The notes beneath the pieces were generated by a model. The model was not told the origin of the DNA and did no database searches. It was given only the letters and a program-made list of their open reading frames with translations. Positions 54,132 to 63,485 of a stretch of DNA of 64,000 nt are shown here, in pieces; positions within the stretch are counted from its first letter, which is position 1; each line of letters starts with the position of its first letter. Location: contig NZ_CP165783.1 in the NCBI RefSeq assembly GCF_000513895.2, forward strand, positions 1 through 64,000, read 5' to 3'. A program made the position numbers and the translations under genes. The stretch is from Ensifer sp. WSM1721 (GTDB taxonomy: Bacteria; Pseudomonadota; Alphaproteobacteria; Rhizobiales; Rhizobiaceae).

Positions 54132-55604
54132 ATGACCAAGCATAACCAGAACTTTCTCGACGCGGAGCGCTGGACCGGCCGCGCCTTCATCTCTGATTGG
54201 GAACTAACGGGCGGCGGGACGATCGACGTCATCGATCCCGCCAATGACACTGTGCTCGCCTCGGTCGGCTACGGCGGCCCGCAGGATATCGCCCGGGCGG
54301 CGGCCAAAGCCCGTTCCGCCCAGATGAACTGGGCAAAAACGCTTCCGGCCGAGCGCGCCAGGATTCTCAACAAGGCAGCCGATCTGCTCGAGGAAAACGG
54401 CGCCGAACTGGTGCAATGGATTATGAAGGAGTCCGGCTCAATCCACGCGAAAGCGATGATTGAGATCGAGCACGGTGCCCTCTTCATCCGCCATGCCGCA
54501 ACACTCGCCACGTCGCCGACCGGCATGTTCCTGCCGAGCATGGACGGCCGTACCAACTATGCGCGTCGGGTGCCGCACGGTGTCGTCGGCGTGATCTCGC
54601 CATTCAATTTTCCGCTGGTGCTCTCGGTGCGATCGATCGCGGCAGCGTTGGCGCTCGGCAACGCCGTCGTCCACAAGCCCGACCCGCGCACGCCGATCTC
54701 CGGCGGGATCATCATTGCTCGCATTTTCGAGGAAGCCGGCCTGCCGGTGGGCGCGCTCCACGTCGTTCCCGGCGGCGCCGATGCCGGCGAGGCGCTGTGC
54801 AGCGACCCTAATGTGGCGATGATCTCGTTTACCGGTTCTGCTCGCGGCGGCGCGAGAGTCGGCGAGGTCTGCGGCCGTCACCTGAAGCGTGTCCAGCTCG
54901 AACTTGGAGGCAAGAACGCGCTGATCATACTTGATGATGCCGATCTCGACATTGCCGCCTCCAACGCCGCCTGGGGCGCATTCCTGCACCAGGGCCAGAT
55001 CTGCATGGCGACCGGCCTGGTTCTTGTCGACGAAAAGATCGAGCAGGCGCTCACGGAGCGGCTGGTGTCGAAGGCACAGCATTTGCCGGCGGGCGATCCT
55101 TCGACCAACCGGGTCGCGCTCGGCCCAATCATCGCCGATTCCCAGGTCGCAAGCATCCAGACGATCGTCGACGATGCCGTCGCCAAGGGAGCCCGACTGC
55201 TCGCCGGCGGAACACATGACGGCCGCTACTATCCAGCGACCGTTCTTGGCGGCGTCAAGCCGGGCATGCTCGCCTTCGACGAGGAAATCTTCGGTCCGGT
55301 CGCGTGCATCGTCGCATTCAAGACCGACGAGGAGGCGATAGAACTTGCCAACCGCTCCGAATACGGACTCGCCGCAGGCGTGATCTCTGCCGATCTGCGC
55401 CGCGCCATTTCCGTTGGCGACCAGCTGAACGTCGGCCAGTTGCACATCAACGACCAGACCGTGAATGGCGGGCCCTACGCTCCCTTCGGTGGCCGGGGAA
55501 AGTCCGGTAACGGCACGCGTGTCGGCGGCCCAGCGGACATCGAGGAATTCACCCAATGGCAGTGGGTGTCGGTGAAGGACGCCGCGACGTCCTATCCGTT
55601 CTGA
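54132..55604 (+). CDS. Aryl-aldehyde dehydrogenase (benzaldehyde/coniferaldehyde type)
   Basis: The 490-residue NAD(P)-dependent enzyme oxidises an aromatic aldehyde. The catalytic Cys is in FLHQGQICMATGLVLVDEKI, the general base Glu in VQLELGGKNALIIL, and the cofactor loop is at SFTGSARGGARVGEVCG. Sequence opening (DAERWTGRAFISDWELTGGG) and length fit the XylC/benzaldehyde dehydrogenase group. The ATG at 54132 is chosen because GAGGAGGG lies 8 bases upstream. It is 83 bases before calA, so it likely turns the coniferaldehyde made by CalA into ferulate. A second aldehyde dehydrogenase for vanillin lies farther right. Confidence 0.88.
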   Translation: MTKHNQNFLDAERWTGRAFISDWELTGGGTIDVIDPANDTVLASVGYGGPQDIARAAAKARSAQMNWAKTLPAERARILNKAADLLEENGAELVQWIMKESGSIHAKAMIEIEHGALFIRHAATLATSPTGMFLPSMDGRTNYARRVPHGVVGVISPFNFPLVLSVRSIAAALALGNAVVHKPDPRTPISGGIIIARIFEEAGLPVGALHVVPGGADAGEALCSDPNVAMISFTGSARGGARVGEVCGRHLKRVQLELGGKNALIILDDADLDIAASNAAWGAFLHQGQICMATGLVLVDEKIEQALTERLVSKAQHLPAGDPSTNRVALGPIIADSQVASIQTIVDDAVAKGARLLAGGTHDGRYYPATVLGGVKPGMLAFDEEIFGPVACIVAFKTDEEAIELANRSEYGLAAGVISADLRRAISVGDQLNVGQLHINDQTVNGGPYAPFGGRGKSGNGTRVGGPADIEEFTQWQWVSVKDAATSYPF

Positions 55605-55687
55605 AACCAGCGGCGAACCAGGCGGCGGCAAGGGCCCGTTGGCCCGCTCGCGGCAAGAATTCATTCTGACCAAGACAGGAACGAGAC

Positions 55688-56455
55688 ATGACCCTCAATG
55701 GAAAGACCATTGTCATCACCGGCGCATCTTCAGGCATCGGCGGCGAAGTCGCCCGCCTCGCCCGCTTCCACGGCGCCCACGTCGTCGGCGTCGACCGCAA
55801 CGAGGCGACGCTAACCCTCGACGGTTTCGTCAAGGCCGACCTCAGCGATCCGGCAGCAATCGACGCGGCCGTGACCCAACTGCCGGATCGGATCGACGCT
55901 CTCATCAATGCCGCAGGCGTTCCGGGGACCGTCGACCGCGATATCGTCGCCAGGGTCAACTATCTCGGCGTGCGCCACCTGACGGAACTCGTGGTCGACC
56001 GCATGCCGCAGGGCGGCTCGATCGTCAATTTCGCCTCCATCCTGGGCGCCGAATGGCCGAGACGCGTCGAGGCCCACAGGGCCCTGGCCGCCAGCGCCAG
56101 CTTCGCCGAAGGCCTAGCGTGGCTCGAGGAGAACCCGGTCCGGCAGGAGACCTGCTATCAGTATCTCAAGGAGGCGCTGATCGTCTGGTCGCACAAGCGC
56201 AGCTTCGAGCTCTTCATGCGGCACGACATTCGCATGAACTCGGTGGCCCCCGGGCCGGTCTTCACCCCGATCCTTGGGGACTTCATCAACATGCTCGGCC
56301 CAGAGCGCGTCGAACACGACGCGACCCGAATGAAGCGCCCGGCCTTCGCCGACGAGATCGCCGGCCCAGTCCTCTTCCTCTGCTCGGACGCCGCCCGTTG
56401 GGTCGTGGGCATTAACCTGCCGATCGATGGCGGGCTCGCTGCCGCCTATATTTGA
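55688..56455 (+). CDS. calA: Coniferyl-alcohol dehydrogenase-like SDR
   Basis: A 255-residue short-chain dehydrogenase closely resembling CalA of Pseudomonas, which oxidises coniferyl alcohol to coniferaldehyde. The cofactor motif is GASSGIGGEVARL, followed by the DRN segment; the catalytic Ser is in NFASILGAEWPRR, and Tyr/Lys in QETCYQYLKEALIVWSHKRS. The VAPGPVFTPILGDFINMLGP region and length also match. It follows the aldehyde dehydrogenase and the sigma-54 promoter upstream, supporting monolignol catabolism. The symbol rests on remembered similarity, not a search. Confidence 0.85.
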   Translation: MTLNGKTIVITGASSGIGGEVARLARFHGAHVVGVDRNEATLTLDGFVKADLSDPAAIDAAVTQLPDRIDALINAAGVPGTVDRDIVARVNYLGVRHLTELVVDRMPQGGSIVNFASILGAEWPRRVEAHRALAASASFAEGLAWLEENPVRQETCYQYLKEALIVWSHKRSFELFMRHDIRMNSVAPGPVFTPILGDFINMLGPERVEHDATRMKRPAFADEIAGPVLFLCSDAARWVVGINLPIDGGLAAAYI

Positions 56456-56485
56456 ATTGAAGCCCCGCTGACACAAATGACATGC

Positions 56486-56512
56486 GGGGAGGCCGCCGCG
56501 GGCGGTCTCCCC
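56486..56512. terminator. Hairpin between convergent calA and transporter genes
   Basis: GGGGAG-G-CCGCC and GGCGG-T-CTCCCC form a stem with a 3-base loop between two convergent genes. It likely ends both transcripts; no long T-run is evident. Confidence 0.65.
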
Positions 56513-56537
56513 GTCGATTCTGCGGCACGCTCCCGCG

Positions 56538-57746
56538 TCAGGCCGCCTGCAAGGCGCGCTCCCGACGCACCAGCAGCAGGACGGTGGTCAGCCCAGCCAG
56601 AAGCGTGATCGGAACGAGCGCGAAGATCACGTCAGACGGGCTGCTGCCGCCGGCGACGAGAAAACCCGCCAGCAATGGCCCCGCGATGGAACCAAGCCGG
56701 CCGACGGACACTGCCACACCGACACCGGTGCCACGGATTTCGAAGGGATAGCATTGGGGCGCCACGCCGTAGAGGATCGCCTGCACGCAAAGGATAGCAC
56801 CGCCCACCAGCGCTCCAGCCATGAGGGTGAGCCCGAGATGTGCGGGCAGCAGGCTGAGCATGAGCAAAGCTGCGGCCGCCGCCGCGAAGCCGAGCGCGAC
56901 CGGCATGACCGGGTTCTTCTGGTCGAGCATCCGACCGCCGACCAGGCTACCTGCCGCGCCGCCGAGATTGAACAGTATCTGGACGAACGATGCCTCCTCA
57001 CGCGCCAAGCCGCGGGAGACGAGAAGCTGCGGCATCCAGTTCAAGAGCAGATAGACGACGAGCAGCCCGAGAAAAAACGAGAGCCAGAGCGCCACCGTGG
57101 AAAGCAGCGTCTGCGGCGCCAGAATGCTCGAAAGAGCGCCCGAAGTGGATTTGGCGTCGCTCTTCACCACGCGGAGCGGCGGCAGCAGGATATGGATGGC
57201 CGGCGCGAGCAGCAACGGCATGATGCCGCCGACGAGGAAGATCGAGTGCCAGTCGCCGCCGTGCAGGCCGAGCATTGCGACGCCGCTTGCCACGGCACCG
57301 CCCAACGGCACGCCGGCATACATGATTGAGACAGCGCGCCCCCGGCGGCCCGGATCGGCCGATTCCGCGGCGATGTTGACGAGATTCGGCAAAGCGCCAC
57401 CGAGGCCGACCCCGGTCAGGAAGCGCATGATGACGAGTTGTTCGAAGCTGGTGACATAGGCGGTGGCGGCCGAGAATATACCGAAAGTCACGAGCGCAAG
57501 CACGAGCCCGGAGCGCCTTCCCCAGGCATCGGCGATCCGTCCCCCGGCGAGCGCCCCGAAGATCAGGCCGATCGTGGCCGAAGAGAAGAAGAGGCCGATC
57601 TGTTGAGGCGTCAGCCCGAAAGCCGGTGCAAGCTTGGGCACTGCGACGCCGGCTGCCTGAAGGTCGAAGCCTTCAATGACGGCTGCCATGAAGGCGAGCG
57701 CGAGCGCTCGCCGCCCGCCGGAGCGGTGGTCGATGGTGGTCTGCAT
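56538..57746 (-). CDS. MFS aromatic acid:H+ symporter (AAHS family)
   Basis: A 402-residue transporter with twelve predicted helices. It has the AAHS signature in helix 1 (MAAVIEGFDLQAAGVAVPKL), the loop motif GGRIADAWGRRSGL, and the segment MRFLTGVGLGGALPNLVNIA. Such proteins import 4-hydroxybenzoate, protocatechuate or hydroxyphenylpropionates. It lies between calA and the MarR gene, transcribed left with the latter, so it probably imports ferulate, coumarate or a monolignol. The exact substrate cannot be read from sequence. Confidence 0.92.
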   Translation of the reverse strand: MQTTIDHRSGGRRALALAFMAAVIEGFDLQAAGVAVPKLAPAFGLTPQQIGLFFSSATIGLIFGALAGGRIADAWGRRSGLVLALVTFGIFSAATAYVTSFEQLVIMRFLTGVGLGGALPNLVNIAAESADPGRRGRAVSIMYAGVPLGGAVASGVAMLGLHGGDWHSIFLVGGIMPLLLAPAIHILLPPLRVVKSDAKSTSGALSSILAPQTLLSTVALWLSFFLGLLVVYLLLNWMPQLLVSRGLAREEASFVQILFNLGGAAGSLVGGRMLDQKNPVMPVALGFAAAAAALLMLSLLPAHLGLTLMAGALVGGAILCVQAILYGVAPQCYPFEIRGTGVGVAVSVGRLGSIAGPLLAGFLVAGGSSPSDVIFALVPITLLAGLTTVLLLVRRERALQAA

Positions 57747-57793
57747 TTCGTCCTCCCAGAAAGCGGGTTCCTACCTCCCCGCTGGTTGCAGGC

Positions 57794-58276
57794 CTAGCCC
57801 TGCTTCGGCCCATCCTCCTGCCAGATCTTCGCCAACAGCCGGCGAAGCTCTGTCTGTTCCGCCGCCGTCAGGCGACGAAGCATGCTGCGTTCGTGCTCGG
57901 CGACGAGCGCCAGCCACTCGGTCGCCGCCTCCTCGCCCCGCCGGGTCGGGAAGAGCCGCTGTACCCGCTGGTCGGACTCATCCGCCTCGCGTAGAAAAAG
58001 CCCCCGTTCTTCGAGCTCCGCGAGGATCGGCACGATGTTTGCCCTCTGCATGCCGAGCGCACGGCAGATCTCCGCCGAGCTGATGCCGGGCGTCTCGATT
58101 ATGGTCAGCAATACGCTCATCGGCACCGGCCGTGTGTTCGCCCGTTCGAGCGCCGACCCTGCTCCCTGCAGGTCGAAAATCGACGCACGGCGGAGATGAT
58201 AGCCCACCAGGTCGTCTAGCCGGCCAAACTTTGCGTCTTTGGGATCCTGCTCGGGCTGCGTCTTTTCCAAAGGCAT
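57794..58276 (-). CDS. MarR family regulator of ferulate genes
   Basis: A 160-residue winged-helix regulator. The recognition region is SAEICRALGMQRANIVPILA followed by the wing DESDQRVQRLFPTRRG. The ATG at 58276 is preferred because GGGAG lies 7-8 bases upstream; an in-frame ATG at 58312 has no such site. It is divergent from the vdh-ech-fcs operon across a near-perfect 13-bp-arm palindrome. MarR proteins called FerC/FerR repress ferulate genes and release DNA upon binding feruloyl-CoA or p-coumaroyl-CoA; the same role is likely here. Confidence 0.9.
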   Translation of the reverse strand: MPLEKTQPEQDPKDAKFGRLDDLVGYHLRRASIFDLQGAGSALERANTRPVPMSVLLTIIETPGISSAEICRALGMQRANIVPILAELEERGLFLREADESDQRVQRLFPTRRGEEAATEWLALVAEHERSMLRRLTAAEQTELRRLLAKIWQEDGPKQG

Positions 58277-58315
58277 GTCGGCGTCTCCCGCATTGGCTCT
58301 TGCATTATTCATAAT

Positions 58316-58353
58316 GCTATGTCACATAACAGTCAATCGCTATATGACATAGC
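58316..58353. promoter_or_regulatory. MarR operator between regulator and ferulate operon
   Basis: GCTATGTCACATA (58316-58328) and TATATGACATAGC (58341-58353) are inverted repeats differing at one base, with a 12-base spacer. They cover the divergent promoter region of marR and vdh. Confidence 0.78.
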
Positions 58354-58406
58354 GGTTCTTCGCCGGCAGCTCTCAAGCTTCGCCGGCCGTCTTTGGGAGG
58401 AGACAG

Positions 58407-59858
58407 ATGGCTTTCGTGTCGATGCGCATTGGTGGGGCGGAACATGCCGCCTCGACCGGCCGCACATTCCGCCGGCAGAATCCGGTAACCGGCGAGGTGG
58501 CGAGCGAAGCAGCCGCGGCGAGCGTTGCCGATGCCGCCGCCGCGGTCGAAGCGGCGGCAGCCGCCTTCCCCGCTTGGGCCGCGCTCGGCCCCAATGCGCG
58601 CCGCGCAGTACTTCTGAAAGCAGCCGACGCGCTGGCCGCGAAAGGCGATGCCTTCGTCGCCGCCATGGCCTCCGAGATCGGCGCAACGGAGGCGTGGGCG
58701 CGCTTCAACGTCATGCTCGCCTCGTCCATGCTGCGCGAGGCGGCCGCGCTGACGACGCAGGTCTCCGGCGAAGTGATTCCCTCCGACAAGCCCGGCTGCC
58801 TCGCAATGGCGATCCGCGAGCCCGCCGGCGTGGTGCTCGGCATTGCCCCCTGGAACGCGCCGGTCATTCTCGGCGTGCGAGCGCTTGCGACGCCGCTTGC
58901 ATGCGGCAATGGCGTCGTCTTCAAGGGGTCGGAGATCTGCCCTCGCACCCACGCGCTGATTGTCGAGGCCCTCGAGGAGGGCGGTTTGCCTGGCGGGGTG
59001 GTCAGCCTCGTGCTCAACGCGCCGGAGGATGCCGGTGACATCGTCGGCGCGCTGATCGACCATCCGGCCATCCGGCGCGTCAACTTCACCGGCTCCACCA
59101 ATGTCGGCCGGATCATCGCCGAACGTGCGGCCCGGCAGTTGAAGCCGGTCCTCTTGGAACTCGGCGGCAAGGCCCCGCTCTTGGTGCTGAAGGACGCCGA
59201 CGTCGACGAGGCGGTCAAGGCCGCGATCTTCGGCGCCTTCTTCAACCAGGGCCAGATCTGCATGTCGACCGAGCGGATCATCGTCGTGCCGGAGGTAGCC
59301 GAGGAATTCGTGGCAAAGTTCACCGCGCGCGCCCAGGCCCTGAAGGCGGGCGACCCGCGCGAGGGGGCGGCCCCGCTCGGCGCCGTCGTCGATGTCCGCA
59401 CAGTAGAGAAGGTCGAGGCTCTGATCGCGGACGCCGCGGCCAAGGGCGCGACCGTGACCGGTGCGGGTGCCGTGGAAGGCGTGCTCCTGCCCGCCCAGGT
59501 GGTCGACAAGGTCACTTTCGATATGCGCCTCTATTCCGAGGAAAGCTTCGGCCCGGTCGTCGCCATCCTGCGCGCGAAGGACGAGGAGGACGCCATCCGT
59601 CTCGCCAACGACAGTGAGTATGGCCTGTCCGCGGCGGTGTTCAGCCGCGACACGGCCCGGGGCCTGTCGGTCGCGCGCCGCATCCGTTCCGGCATCTGCC
59701 ACGTCAATGGCCCGACAGTGCACGACGAGGCACAGATGCCCTTTGGGGGCACCAAGGCGTCCGGATATGGCCGCTTCGGCGGCAAGGCCGGCATCGCCGA
59801 GTTCACCGAACTGCGCTGGATCACCATCGAGACCGAGCCCGGACGCTTCCCGCTTTGA
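58407..59858 (+). CDS. vdh: Vanillin dehydrogenase (aromatic aldehyde dehydrogenase)
   Basis: The 483-residue aldehyde dehydrogenase has Cys in FNQGQICMSTERIIVVPEVA, Glu in PVLLELGGKAPLLVLK, and the NAD site at FTGSTNVGRIIAERAA. Its position at the head of a vdh-ech-fcs operon, behind a strong GGGAGGA ribosome site, points to oxidation of vanillin (and 4-hydroxybenzaldehyde) released by the lyase. The benzaldehyde dehydrogenase-like sequence NRAEHAASTGRTF-style opening (here GGAEHAASTGRTFRRQNPVT) matches salicylaldehyde/vanillin dehydrogenases. The operon lacks vanAB, so vanillate must be demethylated by enzymes encoded elsewhere. Confidence 0.92.
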   Translation: MAFVSMRIGGAEHAASTGRTFRRQNPVTGEVASEAAAASVADAAAAVEAAAAAFPAWAALGPNARRAVLLKAADALAAKGDAFVAAMASEIGATEAWARFNVMLASSMLREAAALTTQVSGEVIPSDKPGCLAMAIREPAGVVLGIAPWNAPVILGVRALATPLACGNGVVFKGSEICPRTHALIVEALEEGGLPGGVVSLVLNAPEDAGDIVGALIDHPAIRRVNFTGSTNVGRIIAERAARQLKPVLLELGGKAPLLVLKDADVDEAVKAAIFGAFFNQGQICMSTERIIVVPEVAEEFVAKFTARAQALKAGDPREGAAPLGAVVDVRTVEKVEALIADAAAKGATVTGAGAVEGVLLPAQVVDKVTFDMRLYSEESFGPVVAILRAKDEEDAIRLANDSEYGLSAAVFSRDTARGLSVARRIRSGICHVNGPTVHDEAQMPFGGTKASGYGRFGGKAGIAEFTELRWITIETEPGRFPL

Positions 59859-59927
59859 CAGGCTGAGCTGATACTTAACCCCTTCCGGCCGATTGGCCGA
59901 AGCTGATGCACATGCAAGGAGGGCCCT

Positions 59928-60758
59928 ATGGCCAACGATATAGACACCGTCGCCTATGATGTCGTCGACGGCATCGCCTGGGTGCGTTTCAACCGGCCCG
60001 ACAAGCGCAATGCAATGAGCCCGACGCTCAATCGCGCCATGATGGAGGTGCTCGATGAACTCGAGTTCCGGGAAGATGTGGGCGTGCTGGTGCTGACTGG
60101 CGAAGGCGCGGCCTGGACCGCTGGCATGGACCTCAAGGAATATTTCCGCGAGACGGAAGCGGAGGGCCTCAAGGGCGTCCGCAAATCGCAGCGCGAGAGC
60201 TACGGCTGGTGGCGCCGCCTGCGCTGGTATCAGAAGCCGACCATCGCCATGGTCAACGGCTGGTGCTTCGGCGGCGGCTACGGTCCGCTCTTTGCCTGTG
60301 ACCTCGCCTTCGCGGCGGACGAGGCAAAGTTCGGCCTTTCGGAGATCAACTGGGGTATCCTGCCGGGCGGCGGCGCGACCAAGGTCGCCGTCGAACTCCT
60401 GCCCTTCCGCAAGGCGATGTATCATGCGTTGCTGGGCGAACCGATCGACGGCAAGACCGCCGCAGAGTGGGGCCTCGTCAACGAGAGCTTGCCGCTCGCT
60501 GGGCTCAAGGACCGGGTAATCGAAGTTGCCAAGGTCCTGCTCGAGAAGAATCCGGTGGCGCTGAAAGCCACCAAGGACGCCGTGCGCCGTGTCGGCATCA
60601 TGTCCTACGATGAGGCGGAAGATTACCTCGTCCGCGCTCAGGAGGCGGCCAACTCGTTCGACAATGACGGCCGCAAGGAGGGCATTCGCCAGTTCATCGA
60701 CGAGAAGTCCTACAGACCGGGTCTCGGCGCCTACGACAAGGATCGGCAGATCCGCTGA
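59928..60758 (+). CDS. ech: Feruloyl/p-coumaroyl-CoA hydratase-lyase
   Basis: The 276-residue crotonase-fold enzyme hydrates feruloyl-CoA and splits it into vanillin and acetyl-CoA. The segments RPDKRNAMSPTLNRAMMEVL, AWTAGMDLKEYFRE and TIAMVNGWCFGGGYGPLFAC are those of HCHL. The catalytic glutamate (Glu143 in Pseudomonas HCHL) is in FGLSEINWGILPGGGATK. At the position of Pseudomonas Ser123 (GGGFSPL) this protein has glycine (GGGYGPL), a FerB-like variant. It lies between vdh and fcs with a good AAGGAGG site, in one operon. Confidence 0.95.
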   Translation: MANDIDTVAYDVVDGIAWVRFNRPDKRNAMSPTLNRAMMEVLDELEFREDVGVLVLTGEGAAWTAGMDLKEYFRETEAEGLKGVRKSQRESYGWWRRLRWYQKPTIAMVNGWCFGGGYGPLFACDLAFAADEAKFGLSEINWGILPGGGATKVAVELLPFRKAMYHALLGEPIDGKTAAEWGLVNESLPLAGLKDRVIEVAKVLLEKNPVALKATKDAVRRVGIMSYDEAEDYLVRAQEAANSFDNDGRKEGIRQFIDEKSYRPGLGAYDKDRQIR

Positions 60759-60789
60759 AGCCCTGGAGGAGGGAAGGAGGAGGAGAACG

Positions 60790-62304
60790 ATGCAGGAGTT
60801 TTTTTGTCCCGATCCGGTGGCGCTGCATGCGCGCCTTCGGCCAGATTCGCTTGCCTGCGTTGATCTGGCAAGCGACCGCTGCTGGACCTACTGCGAACTC
60901 GATACGGACATTCAGCGCGCAGTCGCCCTGTTGCACCACGAGGGCATCGATAAGGGCGACCGGATTGCCGTCCTTGCTCGCAACAGCGTCTACCAGATCA
61001 TCCTGCAACAGGCGCTGATGCGGCTCGGCGCGATTTTCGTGCCACTGAACTGGCGCCTGTCCCAGCAGGAGTTGCCGCATCTGCTGAAGGACTGCGCTCC
61101 CACTATCCTGTATACGGACAATGAAGTTTCCGACCTGCCGCCGGGCTGCCGCAGCCACAGCTTCGCGAGCTTTGCCTCTGAGTTGGCCGCCCTTGATCCG
61201 GCACCGCGTTGCCTTCCGCATTCGAGCAGCGACACCTGCATCATCCTCTACACCTCCGGTACGTCAGGGGGTCCGAAAGGCGCGCTGCTCACCGCCCAGT
61301 TTCTTCTGGCGACCGCGGTGAACTTCAACGTGCTCGGGGAGGTCGACACCGGCTGCATATTCCTGTGCGACACCCCGATGTTCCATGTCATCGGCATCGT
61401 CACACAGATCTGGCCGCCCATGCTGCGCGGCGGGACCTTCATCGTCTCGCCCGGCTTCGATGCGGAGAAGACCAACGACCGGCTCAGCGATCCCGATTTT
61501 GGCATCACACACTATTTCTGCGTGCCGCAGATGGCCGAGGCCCTGCGTCAAGCGCCGAACTTCGAACCGGAGGGTTGGACAAAGCTCAAGGCGCTGTTCA
61601 CCGGCGGCGCACCCAATCCCGCGGCACACATCCGCTGGTGGCTCGACCGGGGCGTGCGGATGGTCGACGGCTACGGTATGACCGAAACCGGCACGACGCT
61701 CGGCATGCCCCTATCGCGCGAGCTGCTGCACAGCAAGGCGGGAGCCGCGGGAATCCCGGGACCGCTGACGGCTGTGCGACTGGTAGACGAGGAGGACCAG
61801 GACGTGCCTGATGGTACGCCGGGCGAGATCCTGGTCTTCGGACTGAACGTGATCGCCGGCTATTGGAACCGGCCGGACGAGTGCAAAAATAGTTTCACCG
61901 AGGACGGCTGGATCCGTACCGGCGACATCGGACGCCGCGACGAGGACGGCTACATCACGATCGTCGACCGCCGCAAGGACATGTTCATCTCGGGCGGAGA
62001 GAACGTTTATCCGGTAGAGATCGAGGCAGTGCTTTTGGAACATCCCGGTGTGAGCGAGGTTGCCGTGATCGGCGTTCCCGACGAACGATGGGGCGAAGTC
62101 GGTCGCGCCTACGTTGTCGCCGCACCGGGCCAGGCGCTCGGCCATGACGAACTCGCCCGTCACTGCCAGTCGTTGATTGCACGTTACAAAACTCCGAAAG
62201 AGTTCCGCCTTGTCGATAAGCTTCCGCGAACCGCGTCCGGAAAGGTGATCAAACATGTCCTACGCAAGGAGGCGTTGGACGAACGCTGGACCGAGGGCAA
62301 CTAG
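60790..62304 (+). CDS. fcs: Feruloyl-CoA synthetase
   Basis: A 504-residue AMP-forming acid-CoA ligase. The P-loop-like motif is IILYTSGTSGGPKGALLT, the aromatic-site motif DGYGMTETGTTLG, the adenylate motif TGDIGRRDEDGYITIVDRRK, and the C-terminal catalytic lysine is in LPRTASGKVIKHVL. It activates ferulate or p-coumarate for the lyase encoded just upstream. The ATG at 60790 with AGGAG upstream is chosen over longer frames. It is the last intact gene of the operon; its end overlaps the tail of a broken gene on the other strand. Confidence 0.94.
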   Translation: MQEFFCPDPVALHARLRPDSLACVDLASDRCWTYCELDTDIQRAVALLHHEGIDKGDRIAVLARNSVYQIILQQALMRLGAIFVPLNWRLSQQELPHLLKDCAPTILYTDNEVSDLPPGCRSHSFASFASELAALDPAPRCLPHSSSDTCIILYTSGTSGGPKGALLTAQFLLATAVNFNVLGEVDTGCIFLCDTPMFHVIGIVTQIWPPMLRGGTFIVSPGFDAEKTNDRLSDPDFGITHYFCVPQMAEALRQAPNFEPEGWTKLKALFTGGAPNPAAHIRWWLDRGVRMVDGYGMTETGTTLGMPLSRELLHSKAGAAGIPGPLTAVRLVDEEDQDVPDGTPGEILVFGLNVIAGYWNRPDECKNSFTEDGWIRTGDIGRRDEDGYITIVDRRKDMFISGGENVYPVEIEAVLLEHPGVSEVAVIGVPDERWGEVGRAYVVAAPGQALGHDELARHCQSLIARYKTPKEFRLVDKLPRTASGKVIKHVLRKEALDERWTEGN

Positions 62305-62435
62305 ACTTGTGCCTTCGCCTGGACGGTTCGCCGAAGTGCTGGGAAACACCGGCTGCCGCATGACGTTCGAGGATGTCGCAATGTTGTTTGCAGCCGGCGT
62401 GATCGCCAGCTGGCGGGCGAGCCGCCTAGCCAAGC

Positions 62436-63428
62436 CATGGCTTCCGTGGGCCCAGCTTTGGGCGATCGCCTGGAGACTTTCGGCGTCACCCGGGTAACGG
62501 CCCGCCGGCCCAGCAAGAACAAGGTTGAAACCATCCGGGAACCCGGCCTTCGAAAGAAGGGTTTTTGCCTCTTCGTAGTTGGGCGCCTCGGGCAGGAGTT
62601 TCGCCGAGGTGCCCGGCAGGCTGTTGGGAAAGACCTGAGCAGCAGCCGTGCCATAGCCCGCGAGGATCTTGTCGACGAGAATGCCCCGGTCCGTAGCCAA
62701 CGCAAGCGCCCGGCGGACCAGCGGGTTCTTGAAGGGATTGGCGATCGGTTCACCCGATTTGTCGGTCACGCCCGGAAGCGTCTCACGCGCAACGTCGAAC
62801 TGTACGAAGTTAACACGTGCAGCACCCACGCTCGCGATTTTGGCGCCGCGCTGCTCCAAGGAGGCGACGTCGCGGGCCGGGATTGCGTCGGCCACATCGA
62901 CCTCTCCCGTGCTGAGCGCCGCCACGCGCGCTGCCGGGTTCTCGATGACCCGGAAGGTAACCTTGGACCAGACAGGCTCGCCGCCCCAGTAGTCGTCGTT
63001 CCGGGCAAGCCTCAGGCTCTCGCCGGAACTCCACCTCTCGAATCTGTAAGGGCCAGTACCGACAGGCGGGCGTCCGGCGTTGAGGTCCTCGGTCGTCACG
63101 AACCCCTCAGAGGGCCGGTTCATCACAAAAATGGAGGAGAAAGAGAGGGGCAGATTGGGGACTGCGCCGTTCGTCTCGATAAGGACGGTAAGGGGATCGG
63201 GTGCCGAGACCGACTTGATGCCGCTCACATAGGAGCGAAAGCCGCCGCTCGGCGGTTTCAGGACGTCCCGGATGCGCTCGATCGTGTAGACGACATCGTC
63301 TGCGTCAAAGGCCGAGCCGTCATGGAACCGAACATTTTCGCGGAGCTTGAACTCCCATTGGGTATCGGACAGAGGCCGCCAGGAGGTGGCGAGGCCAGGC
63401 TTCAACTCGAGATTCTCATCCTGATAGA
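62436..63428 (-). pseudogene. Truncated peptide ABC transporter substrate-binding protein gene
   Basis: On the minus strand the frame contains a family 5 solute-binding protein from LVYQDENLELKPGLATSWRP through WEFKLRENVRFHDGSAFDAD, WSSGESLRLARNDDYWGGEP and FKNPLVRRALALATDRGILV to DAESLQAIAQSWA. The signal peptide and first 70 or so residues are missing, and the normal C-terminal third is replaced by unrelated sequence. It is fused to an SDR scrap and a BCCT start at its 5' side. Confidence 0.85.
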
Positions 63429-63432
63429 CGAG

Positions 63433-63485
63433 ATGACGACCAATATCGAAGGGAAAGTCGTTCTGATCACCGGCGGCGGCACCGG
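63433..63485 (+). pseudogene. 5' fragment of a short-chain dehydrogenase gene
   Basis: The plus strand has ATG at 63433 and reads MTTNIEGKVVLITGGGTG, the typical SDR N-terminus with its cofactor motif, then stops matching at about 63485. It lies exactly between two broken genes of opposite orientation. Confidence 0.7.

Noticed and set aside
58317..60425. 702-codon minus-strand frame
   Set aside because: It is antisense to vdh and ech, both clear enzymes. Its composition (many His, Arg, Gly, Asp) is typical of a mirror frame.
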